Assembly (NCBI GenBank): GCA_963920705.1
Contig: OY987230.1
Location: 18,811,320 to 18,875,319 of the forward strand
Source of the DNA: Odiellus spinosus
Taxonomy: Eukaryota; Arthropoda; Arachnida; Opiliones; Phalangiidae
Direction: 5' to 3'
DNA length: 64,000 nucleotides
Shown: piece after piece, positions 52,897 to 61,937 of the stretch
How the letters are laid out: every line of letters begins with the position of its first letter
Position numbering within the stretch: the first letter of the stretch is position 1
Program-made: the position numbers and the translations under genes
The notes under the pieces: generated by a model
The model's input: the letters and a program-made list of their open reading frames with translations, nothing else
The model's database searches: none
Told to the model about the DNA's origin: nothing

Positions 52897-53708
52897 AGTC
52901 CTAAACTTCTAATTAAGAGTTATCACATTAACAGACTATGACAGTTCTCAAACCGGATTAAGCAATTTCATATCGTCTGCTTGCGTTTTTGCGGTCAAAG
53001 GCAGCCTCAAAGGTTATGGTTCAATATGCGGCGGCGCATTACAGTGAAGAGAAGAGACAGCAGTCACAGCACAGCTGCGCTGAATTTTCTTTGATGGCCG
53101 ACCTTAAATAGATTCCTCGCAAAAACTGGAGAAAAATGGGAAATTAACGGTTACCAGGTAATATTCATCATCATTCTGACTGTGACTATACTATATTGGA
53201 AGTTATTTGTACAAAATTTGGTAAAGAGAAGGCTTAATATAAAAATATCCATTAAGAACTGTAAGGCCAAGGCTTAAGTTTGAAAATTCTATTCCAGACT
53301 TTCCATGTTTCCACTTACCAAGTTACCAGTGAATTTGAAATATATATATTGTTTATTCTCCTCTCTTAAGCTCCCCCTGTTCCTTCCCAAACCTTAATTA
53401 TTAAGTTTTCAAAGTATAAAACACGGTATTGTCTCCCCGTTTTAATAAACCCAGCCAAGCAAAAATGCGATATAGGCCATCAGCGATTTGCGTTTTTTGC
53501 ATATTACTTACAAGCCTCCTTCCTAGTTCCTACATATTAGTAATAAAGTATTAGCCGTAGGAAGCTATATCTTGCGTCTTTATTTACAGCCGCCTTTGCT
53601 GGACCTCTTGTTAGGATTGTGTCCGCCATAATCGAATTTACCGCTAGCGATAGATACTTTTTTGCGAAGAATATAGCTTTTAATCATTAACGCGCCTCCG
53701 CATCAGTT
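52897..53708. promoter_or_regulatory. Shared divergent promoter region of RBM48 and ZC3H10
   Basis: These 812 bp separate the two start codons, which point away from each other. The segment includes a relatively GC-richer stretch (GGTTCAATATGCGGCGGCGC, near 53025). No clear TATA box is evident at either gene. Transcription starts cannot be placed. Such head-to-head spacing suggests shared control, which is inference. Confidence 0.45.
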
Positions 53709-54815
53709 ATGTCCGACGACGAAAGTAGAGATTCAAAAGGCGATAATATGAAATCCCATTTAAACGGAGATAGCAGCGTTTGCCGCGATTTTCTGCGCAA
53801 TGTTTGCAGGCGCGGGGCTTTATGCAAATACAAGCATCCCGAAGGTCAACAGGGGGACAATGGTGGGAAAAAAATGGAATTCTGTCACGATTATCAAAAT
53901 CGCGAGTGCCGTCGTCCAAATTGTAAATTTTTGCATTGTACTCGTCAAGAGGAGCAAGAGTTCTTGGCCACAGGCGAACTACCCAAGCGCGTTATAAACG
54001 GAGTAATGGGTAAAAGTAGTAGCTCCGGCGATGGACTCTCGGGAAAATCTGACGTTCCTATCTGCAAAGATTATCTTAAAGGCGATTGTCGGAGAGGGGG
54101 GCGCTGTAAATTCCGCCATTTGCAAAATGAACCAGAGTTTGATGCGGATCTAGGTGGGGCCAGAGGCCGGCGTGACCGCTTTGTCGATCGCTACGATAGA
54201 TTCAACGCGTATGACAACTTTGAACCCGAACCTAAGCGCCGCGCTTTTGACGACCCTTACGGTCGACCGCCTCCCTTAATGGGAGGACCCGGGAACGGCG
54301 GGAGTGGTGTGGGGGATAGTATCGGGATGCTGGGTCATCACCCAGCCTTCGATTTTCGAATGATCGAAGAGGAGAATATATTGCTTCGCCGGAAGATTGA
54401 CGACATGAAGAAGCAGATTGTTGAATTAACAGCCACCAACGATTTTTTGCTCAACCAAAATGCGCAACTGCGACTTACCAAGCAAAACGCCATGGCCACC
54501 GTTGGCCCGTCTATGAATTCCATGAGTGGCATGAGCGCGGGAAACCCCATGGCATCCATGACCCAATTGTCCATGAATAGCGGAGATTTAACAGCTTCTC
54601 GCATGGCTTCCGAATTGGCCGGTTCCATGGGGGTTCCCGTCACCATGGGGCAGGGTATGGCTCCCGTTTCTATGGCCCCGGGTTCCATGGGCGCCATGCC
54701 CTCGGTTTCCTTGGCTCCTAGTATGATGACCATGAGCACCCCCTCGACGAATCTCGTCTCTTACCCTATTATGACCCAAAGCATGCGTCCGATGCAACAC
54801 AACATGGGACATTAA
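53709..54815 (+). CDS. ZC3H10: Zinc finger CCCH domain-containing protein 10 (ZC3H10)
   Basis: This is a single-exon gene of 368 residues. It has three CCCH fingers: C25-C33-C39-H43 (C-X7-C-X5-C-X3-H), C59-C67-C72-H76 (C-X7-C-X4-C-X3-H) and C119-C127-C133-H137. A Gly/Arg-rich segment follows, then a leucine-rich coiled coil at about 217-257 (MIEEENILLRRKIDDMKKQI) and a Met/Ser/Gly/Pro-rich tail (about 268-368). This order is that of animal ZC3H10, an RNA-binding protein linked in mammals to microRNA and mitochondrial regulation. The start ATG is the first in frame and precedes a typical acidic N-terminus. An AATAAA lies at 54982-54987. Long frames on the other strand are shadows. Confidence 0.95.
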   Translation: MSDDESRDSKGDNMKSHLNGDSSVCRDFLRNVCRRGALCKYKHPEGQQGDNGGKKMEFCHDYQNRECRRPNCKFLHCTRQEEQEFLATGELPKRVINGVMGKSSSSGDGLSGKSDVPICKDYLKGDCRRGGRCKFRHLQNEPEFDADLGGARGRRDRFVDRYDRFNAYDNFEPEPKRRAFDDPYGRPPPLMGGPGNGGSGVGDSIGMLGHHPAFDFRMIEEENILLRRKIDDMKKQIVELTATNDFLLNQNAQLRLTKQNAMATVGPSMNSMSGMSAGNPMASMTQLSMNSGDLTASRMASELAGSMGVPVTMGQGMAPVSMAPGSMGAMPSVSLAPSMMTMSTPSTNLVSYPIMTQSMRPMQHNMGH

Positions 54816-54981
54816 AATTGCCTACTTTTAAGATGCTCAGCACTACGTCGATATTAAATATAATCGCCCCCCCTGAACGCTTTTAAAGTTAACTAACAAA
54901 TCTCGCTTTGTGAAAAATATTAGTGATAAAAAGACTTAGAAACTTTCTATTATGATTTTTTCAGGAAAAACATGGTATCAA

Positions 54982-54987
54982 AATAAA
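54982..54987 (+). terminator. Polyadenylation signal of ZC3H10
   Basis: AATAAA lies 167 nt after the ZC3H10 stop and is followed by a GT-rich stretch (GATGTTTTTGTGTTATGTT), as expected for the downstream element. Confidence 0.6.
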
Positions 54988-55905
54988 AACTGATGTTTTT
55001 GTGTTATGTTATCTTGGCAGCACAGAATTCAACAACTTCTGAGTGGTACACGCCTCTTTTTTTTCTTTTTTATTTTTGTTTCGTACCTTGTTTTGTTTCT
55101 AAGGGAACATTCTATGCTAAAACTTCGAAACAAAATACATGTATTATGGTGAAACTATTCCTCCCTGTAAAAGTTCCAAACTTAACACCAATTATTCCCA
55201 AAAAACAGCTAAATATAATGTTGAGATTTAATTTTAGAGAGTAATGCTGTATATTATTTATAATATAACACCTGTCATCGTTAAAAAAAAAGTTTATTAA
55301 CTTTGATAGGCATCTATTTAAATTTTATTTTGACCCAAAAATGATTTGGGACTCATTAACGAGCATTAAATATAAAACGTATATACGTGTAGACTCTCTC
55401 CTTTAAATTGTCTCATCTATTAAAAATTACTCTCGCTTGTGATTTTAAAGTGTGGAGAGAACGCAAAAGTGTTCAATAAAAATATTCAATATGTAACGTA
55501 AGAAAGTGACTAAATTAAATTTACGCTTTAAAATTTAGTGTCACCCAATCTTAATTTTTTATCTATTGTTGTATGGTGCAAGGTAGGGCTGTGCGAGTAC
55601 TCTATACTCGACAATTACTCGAGTACTCGCCTCAATACTCGGCGGACCAAATTTCTATTACTCGAGAAATACTAGAGTATCAAAAATTTACCTCCAATTG
55701 CTCGTAAAAAATAAATGGGATTCGTATTTAATTTTAGCTTGTTAATTATTTATATAAGTTAAAATTTTTGGGTCAAATACTGGTTTTATGGTGGTGGTTA
55801 TAAAATTGGAACTTTAGGCTATTCTAGAAACCAGATTGAAGCCCGCTGTTCCATTTTTAGATCCTAGTATCCGTTAAAAACTCAATTATCGCCAAAATAA
55901 TGTAA
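54988..55905. other. Intergenic region between convergent ZC3H10 and DCAKD
   Basis: This is AT-rich sequence with no supported gene. A hAT-like repeat fragment lies at about 55586-55685. The open frame at 54993-55244 has no recognisable product. Confidence 0.5.
55586..55685. mobile_element. Fragment of a hAT-like repeat (TAGGGCTGTGCGAG end)
   Basis: TAGGGCTGTGCGAGTACTC is a familiar terminus of non-autonomous hAT elements. The following ACTCGAGTACTCG and ACTCGAGAAATACTAGAGT stretches are internally palindromic. A complete right end is not recognised. Confidence 0.5.
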
Positions 55906-55911
55906 TTTATT
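55906..55911 (-). terminator. Polyadenylation signal of DCAKD
   Basis: AATAAA on the minus strand lies about 60 nt after the DCAKD stop codon, a typical distance. Confidence 0.6.
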
Positions 55912-55972
55912 AACCTTTAATATTACAAATATACAATATGAAATCAATCGTCAAATTCTATGGTCGGCCAAA

Positions 55973-57114
55973 TCATTTTAACAAGATGAAAATTTGCCAA
56001 ATAACTAACACAATACTAGATACAATTAAAAGACAGAGTAACCTCGCTTTCCAATGTAAGTTCGAGCTATTCAGTTCTTTAATAACTTTGGTAACTTGAT
56101 TGGTCAAATTTTTTATTTCCGAATCATTGCTTATGACATAATCCGCCATCTCTCTCTTTTTGCAAATGGGCATTTGCGATTCTATCCTCGATTTGGCTTC
56201 TTCCAAAGTGAAGTCATTCCTTCTCATTAATCGCTCTAGTTGTTGCTCAGGCTCGCTATCCAATAAATAAGTTTGAATTATTAGTTACCCTTGTATATAA
56301 CACCAAAATTTTCTTTCGCAACTTTTAGCTTTACCAATAGACAACGATAACTTTACTAATAAAGGATTTCATCTTGGCTGACTCGAAAAACAACGGAAGA
56401 TCCAAAATGACATACGCTTCTCCTAAAACGGAGCGTGGTTTTAAAAATGGGTTTAAATTCATCATTTAAAAACCCCAACTAAATATATTTAATTTTCCCT
56501 TATTTTATTTAAAGAAGGGAGACTTGAAATTTAAGTGTTACCAGGGTTTTACATATTATAAAAACCTTGGGGGTGTGGTAAGACGTAACTTACTAACCTT
56601 TCAAAAAATAAATTAAGCATTTGAGAAGTATTTGACGAGTTATTGCTGGATGTGTAATCCTGTTTAACTCTTTTCTTTTCATTTCATTGTTAAATACAAT
56701 ATCAGCCAGTTTTTTCCTATCCAAATCTCCATTTACATCCAGTATATTAGATCCAAAATGATTACAAATGGCATTAAATACTCCAGAACCTGGTTCAACC
56801 ACTGTTAACAAGATATACCACGTAAAAATTTAAGTCGGTAACAGTCCCAATTAATTTTTAACCCGATTGTGGTACTATCCCTTTAAGGGAATTTTTAATT
56901 CACCTTTTCTGGCAATTTCGTCGGCATCAATAACGGGGATGCCAAGTTTTTTAATTAGATCACATACAGTTGTTTTGCCTGATGCTATACCACCTAAAAA
57001 ATAGACAATAAAAGCAAAGGCCCAATACCATCGATTTAATGTAACAAGAAACAAAAAGGTTCGAGCAGGTGTTAGCAACCCTACCAACCTACCAGTTAGT
57101 GCTATTAGAAACAT
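55973..57114 (-). CDS. DCAKD: Dephospho-CoA kinase domain-containing protein (DCAKD), 5 exons
   Basis: The exons (minus strand) are 57114-57093, 56993-56904, 56801-56598, 56422-56335 and 56255-55973: 687 nt, 228 residues (human protein about 231). Introns are 99, 102, 175 and 79 bp, all GT-AG, with phases that join every codon. The family phosphorylates dephospho-CoA to CoA with ATP. Residues 8-15 form the P-loop GGIASGKT, split by intron 1. VIDADEIARK, LDRKKLADIVF and RITHPAI follow, then YVILDLPLFFE (exon 4), LERLMRRN and EEAKSRIESQMP (exon 5). The C-terminus ends in a ~20-residue hydrophobic segment, also seen in animal DCAKD and suggesting membrane attachment. The ATG at 57114 fits the conserved MFLIALTGG start. 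Confidence 0.95.
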
Positions 57115-57867
57115 TAGATAGTCTTTAAAACAACGATAGAATCACAGAAGAAAATTCAAGTCAGCTTAAACCACAGAGCACTGAGAGCACAGACTACCTG
57201 AGGCTGTTAGAAACCACGTTTAGTCAGACCAAGGAGGATTAGACAAGGAGAGGAAATGTGGGGCTGCGTTGAGTTAGAGCATAGCCTCCTCGATCACGCG
57301 CTTCGGCTGCGCTCGCGCTATAGAAGCCCCGGCAAAGAAAAAAATTAACATGTGTTTGAGAGAATAAATGGGAAATTAAAACTCCCCCAAAAGACGGCGC
57401 GAAAAAGCACTAAAATGTAGGGGGGAAAAGTCGAGGGGAGAAACAAATTCTTGTCTAAAGTTTTAAATTTACGCTCCAGTTTCCTGATTTTTTAACCACA
57501 TCTAATTAAGTATGTACGGATAATTTACAAATTAATTCCAAGCCTTTGAGAATTACAGATTTGCCGTTAATAATTGTTGAAACTAGCGAACCTATTATTT
57601 TTCTTTACTGACGGAGCTTTTTGCGGGTTTCACCTATTGCGCGGGGTTCTTTTTACATCTAAAGCATTGATCCATTAACACAGGCCCTGCAGTCACGCTG
57701 TAGATGCTATTTATAAACTTATATTCTAATTTCATCCTCTGATTTGATTTTTATTCTATGACAATATACTATTTTACTCAAAAACAAGTGTTAAAATTAA
57801 TAAGGTTGCAATTGTGAGAATTGATAAGAGAGAGAAATTACTAAATTTTGAAGCCGAGTAATAGGCC

Positions 57868-58075
57868 TTATTATAAAATAATCTTGGAAACGAATAAAAG
57901 AACCGTTAAAAAGCACCCGTTTGTGTTGATGATGGTCCCTTTTTTCAAGGCTGGTACAAAGTGTAGGATTTTCTATACTTTTCCAGCCTTGAAACTAACA
58001 AAAAGAGCCGTTAAATAGAACCCGTTTATACGGAAGATGGGACATTTTTTTCAAGGTTGAGACGTAGTCGGAATT
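57868..58075. repeat. Dispersed repeat family C, copy 2
   Basis: It matches 12335-12550 in the same orientation (CCTTATTATAAAATAA, CTTGGAAACG, CCGTTAAATAGAACCCGTTT). Divergence is modest. It lies inside the composite element at 57226-59333. Confidence 0.7.
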
Positions 58076-58489
58076 TATGTTATCGTCTATTCGGGACAAC
58101 TCTGTTTTCAAACCACTCTTCCCTGTTTCGGCGCGAAAATCTAAATACGGCGGTCTTCTCTTGTCTTTTCGTAGGATACAGTTGTCTAAAAATTTTGAGA
58201 GCTCTATGATGGGTATTTATTTCCTAGTAGTACATCACATTCTTGTACACTAACTTGTAAGAAATCCCTTAATATTTTCATAAACAATAGCATTGTGGAA
58301 TGAGAGTCTCCAAATAATTTGAGATTCTCTTTAAATTTAAAACATTCACCACCATCTTAACCTATGATCAGATAGTAGTAGTATCAATATGTTGTAAAAA
58401 ATATATTTATAAAACTATACCAATATAAGATTGCCCCGAACAACATTTTTTCCAAACCTAGTTATTTAATCTAATCTAGGGTTGTAAGG

Positions 58490-58862
58490 CGAAATATTTC
58501 CCTAACCAGATTTCATAATTTTAGGGTGATAAATTTAAAAATTAATTATCAATGTAAGGTGGTAGCGTGTAAGTTGTGAAATTTTGGGAGAGAAGTTTTT
58601 TTGCCGTTTTCAAAACGCCATACATAGTTATTTAACTATAATGAGAGTAGATTAACACTAATCTATTATCATTATAGTTAAATACCTATGTATGGCATTT
58701 GGAAAATGGCAGGAAAACTTCTCTCCCAAAATTTCAAAACTTACCCGAGTTAATGATTAAGCACGCGGTAAAGCTTTGCACACGCTACAATCTTACGTTG
58801 ATATTTAATTTTTTACTTAAAAACTAATCACCCTAAAATTATGAAACCTGGTTAGGGAGATA
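58490..58862. mobile_element. Large foldback element (near-complete palindrome)
   Basis: Arms of about 150-180 bp are inverse copies: CCCTAACCAGATTTCATAAT, AGAGAAGTTTTTTTGCC and GCCATACATAGTTATTTAAC on the left; GTTAAATACCTATGTATGGC, GGCAGGAAAACTTCTCT and ATTATGAAACCTGGTTAGGG on the right. The loop is about 20 bp around GTAGATTAACACTAATCTA. Transcribed, it would form one long hairpin. Confidence 0.85.
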
Positions 58863-59334
58863 AAATAAACTAATTTGCAAAACATATATTTTAATTGTGG
58901 CTTTTAAAAATCATTAAAGACCTGAAAAGGGCAAAACCCTTCATATTTGGTCAGTTTCCCCCCTTTGAGACGTGCATCAGTTTGGGGGAGTTTTGTAAAT
59001 CTCGAGAATTCATTTATTCGCGGATTTCGGCCGATTGCCGGGGCTTCTATAGCGCGAGCGCAGCCGAAGCGCGTGATCGAGGAGGCTATGGTTAGAGAGA
59101 GAAGAGCCAACCTCCCACTCGGCTGGAAAGGGGGGATAGGAAATTCTCGAGGTAAACTGTTGTCACGTGGTCGCTAGCTAGCGCGTCTCATAAAGGATTC
59201 GTTTTACCCACGCGACAACATTTTACCACGAATCGTCTCTACCCCCGTTCTCCCAGAGTGGGAGTTTAGGCCGACGCAGTAGGAACCGCGCCGTCCCCAC
59301 ATTTCTTCTCCTTGTCTAATCCTCCTTGGTCAGA

Positions 59335-59640
59335 CCATAGCCTCCTCGATAACGCGCTTCGGCTGCGCTCGCGATAGCATAGCTAGAGGAGGCTATGTTC
59401 AGACAATATATAAAATAGCTAACGTATATAGATTGGAATCTCCATGCTATAGAATAATAGAAGTGACTCCGCGCGATCGCGGCGATCCTGGTGGTTGGAG
59501 CCGAACACTAAAATCTGGCAAAGTTCCCATAACTCCCAATTTCTAATAGAAGCCAATTTCCCGCTATGGCCAAAAAAAGGTTTTCTATTAAATATTATTT
59601 GAGAGGAGGGAATTAAATCCGCTTAAAACCCCTTGCAGTA
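59335..59640. other. Spacer between composite element and satellite complex
   Basis: It begins with a third copy of the CCTCCTCGATAACGCGCTTC block (to about 59398), itself a palindrome ending AGAGGAGGCTATG. The remainder is unique AT-rich sequence with no gene. Confidence 0.5.
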
Positions 59641-59675
59641 CCCCTTGGAAAAAAATAACAAAAAAAAAAAAAAAT

Positions 59676-59935
59676 CTACATTTTTCCAAGGGGTACCACT
59701 TGTAAAAAAAATAATACACCCCATGTAAAATAAATAATCAAAAATTTTACAAGGGGTACCCATTGTAAAAAAAATAATACACCCCCTGTAAAATAAATAA
59801 TCAAAAATTTTACAAGGGGTACCCCTTGTAAAAAAATAATACACCCCCTGTGAAATAAATAATCAAAAATTTTACAAGGGGTACCCATTGTAAAAAAAAA
59901 TAATACACCCCCTGTAAAATAAATCTCAAAAATCT
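59676..59935. repeat. 62-bp tandem repeat, about 4 copies
   Basis: The unit is TTTTACAAGGGGTACC, then CATTGTAAAAAAAATAATAC, then ACCCCCTGTAAAATAAATAATCAAAAA split across copies. It contains TACACCCCCTGTAAAA, the reverse complement of the 17-bp unit that fills 61938-64000. Confidence 0.9.
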
Positions 59936-60805
59936 CAATTATCCAAATCTCAAAAACCTCAATTTTCCAAATCTCAATAATCTCAATTTTCCAAATCTCA
60001 ATAATCTCAATTTTCCAAATCTCAAAAACCTCAATTTTCCAAATCTCAAAAATCTCAATTTTCCAAATCTCAATAATCTCAATTTTCCAAATCTCAATAA
60101 TCTCAATTTTCCAAATCTCAAAAACCTCAATTTTCCAAATCTCAAAAACCTCAATTTTCCAAATCTCAAAAATCTCAATTTTCCAAATCTCAAAAACCTC
60201 AATTTTCCAAATCTCAAAAATCTCAATTCTCCAAATCTCAAAAACCTCAATTCTCCAAATCTCAAAAACCTCAATTCTCCAAATCTCAAAAACCTCAATT
60301 TTCCAAATCTCAAAAATCTCAATTTTCCAAATCTCAAAAATCTCAATTTTCCACATCTCAAAAACCTCAATTTTCCCAATCTCAAAAACCTCAATTTTCC
60401 CAATCTCAAAAACCTCAATTTTCCCAATCTCAAAAATCTCAATTTTCCAAATCTCAAAAATCTCAATTTTCCAAATCTCAAAAATCTCAATTTTCCAAAT
60501 CTCAAAAATCTCAATTTTCCAAATCTCAAAAATCTCAATTTTCCAAATCTCAAAAATCTCAATTTTCCAAATCTCAAAAATCTCAATTTTCCAAATCTCA
60601 AAAATCTCAATTTTCCAAATCTCAAAAATCTCAATTTTCCAAATCTCAAAAATCTCAATTTTCCAAATCTCAAAAATCTCAATTTTCCAAATCTCAAAAA
60701 TCTCAATTTTCCAAATCTCAAAAATCTCAATTTTCCAAATCTCAAAAATCTCAATTTTCCAAATCTCAAAAATCTCAATTTTCCAAATCTCAAAAATCTC
60801 AATTT
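59930..60805. repeat. Satellite block, 24-bp unit, about 36 copies
   Basis: The unit is AAATCTCAAAAATCTCAATT followed by TTCC. Left copies vary (AAAACCTC, AATAATCTC, TCTCC), while copies from about 60430 on are nearly identical. It grades into the 15-bp block by loss of the AAAAATCTC module. Confidence 0.95.
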
Positions 60806-61685
60806 TCCAAATCTCAATTTTCCAAATCTCAATTTTCCAAATCTCAATTTTCCCAATCTCAATTTTCCCAATCTCAATTTTCCCAATCTCAATTTTCCCA
60901 ATCTCAATTTTCCCAATCTCAATTTTCCCAATCTCAATTTTCCCAATCTCAATTTTCCCAATCTCAATTTTCCCAATCTCAATTTTCCCAATCTCAATTT
61001 TCCCAATCTCAATTTTCCCAATCTCAATTTTCCCAATCTCAATTTTCCCAATCTCAATTTTCCCAATCTCAATTTTCCCCATCTCAATTTTCCCCATCTC
61101 AATTTTCCCCATCTCAATTTTCCCCATCTCAATTTTCCCCATCTCAATTTTCCCCATCTCAATTTTCCCCATCTCAATTTTCCCCATCTCAATTTTCCCC
61201 ATCTCAATTTTCCCCATCTCAATTTTCCCCATCTCAATTTTCCCCATCTCAATTTTCCCCATCTCAATTTTCCCCATCTCAATTTTCCCCATCTCAATTT
61301 TCCCCATCTCAATTTTCCCCATCTCAATTTTCCCCATCTCAATTTTCCCCATCTCAATTTTCCCCATCTCAATTTTCCCCATCTCAATTTTCCCCATCTC
61401 AATTTTCCCCATCTCAATTTTCCCCATCTCAATTTTCCCCATCTCAATTTTCCCCATCTCAATTTTCCCCATCTCAATTTTCCCCATCTCAATTTTCCCC
61501 ATCTCAATTTTCCCCATCTCAATTTTCCCCATCTCAATTTTCCCCATCTCAATTTTCCCCATCTCAATTTTCCCCATCTCAATTTTCCCCATCTCAATTT
61601 TCCCCATCTCAATTTTCCCCATCTCAATTTTCCCCATCTCAATTTTCCCCATCTCAATTTTCCCCATCTCAATTTTCCCCATCTC
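60805..61685. repeat. Satellite block, 15-bp unit, about 58 copies
   Basis: The unit ATCTCAATTTTCC plus two variable bases comes in three consecutive homogeneous zones: first ...CCAA, then ...CCCA (from about 60850), then ...CCCC (61076-61684, about 40 identical copies). Because 15 is a multiple of three, the minus strand stays open and encodes a meaningless (MGKIE)n. Confidence 0.97.
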
Positions 61686-61937
61686 AAAAATCTCAAATAT
61701 CTCAAAAATCTCAAATCTCAAAAATCTCAAATCTCAAATCTCAAAAATCTCAAAAATCTCAAAAATCTCAAATCTCAAAAATCTCAAATCTCAAAAATCT
61801 CAAATCTCAAAAATCTCAAATCTCAAAAATCTCAAATCTCAAAAATCTCAAATCTCAAAAATCTCAAATCTCAAAAATCTCAAATCTCAAAAATCTCAAA
61901 TCTCAAAAATCTCAAATCTCAAAAATTCCAAGTCTCA
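61685..61937. repeat. Satellite block, 16-bp unit
   Basis: ATCTCAAATCTCAAAA is repeated about 15 times. It is built from the ATCTCAAAA module of the 24-bp unit without the TTTTCC part. It ends in TCTCAATTTTCC at 61935, joining the 17-bp block. Confidence 0.93.

Larger units (their letters stand above)
57226..59333. mobile_element. Composite element with about 38-bp inverted ends
   Basis: GACCAAGGAGGATTAGACAA then GGAGAGGAAATGTGGGG at the left is mirrored, with one mismatch, by CCCCACATTTCTTCTCC and TTGTCTAATCCTCCTTGGTC at 59295-59333. Inside, a block at 57286-57333 (CCTCCTCGATCACGCGCTTC then GGCTGCGCTCGCGCTATAG) recurs inverted at 59032-59090, and once more just outside at 59337-59398. The element also holds repeat family C (57868-58075) and a foldback (58490-58862). 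No transposase frame is visible. Confidence 0.65.

Noticed and set aside
54338-54812. Minus-strand frames of 133 and 74 codons opposite ZC3H10
   Set aside because: They are shadows of the ZC3H10 coding sequence; the plus-strand product has clear CCCH fingers and a coiled coil.
57005-57090. Continuous DCAKD frame reading through intron 1
   Set aside because: The frame is open, but it inserts about 33 residues into the P-loop between LTG and GIASGKT. Removing the GT-AG intron restores the family sequence.
59676-61730. 684- and 591-codon minus-strand open frames encoding (MGKIE)n or (RWGKL)n repeats
   Set aside because: They exist only because the 24- and 15-bp satellite units are multiples of three and lack stops. 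Content follows the DNA repeat exactly, adjacent frames are equally open, and no promoter or splice context is seen.
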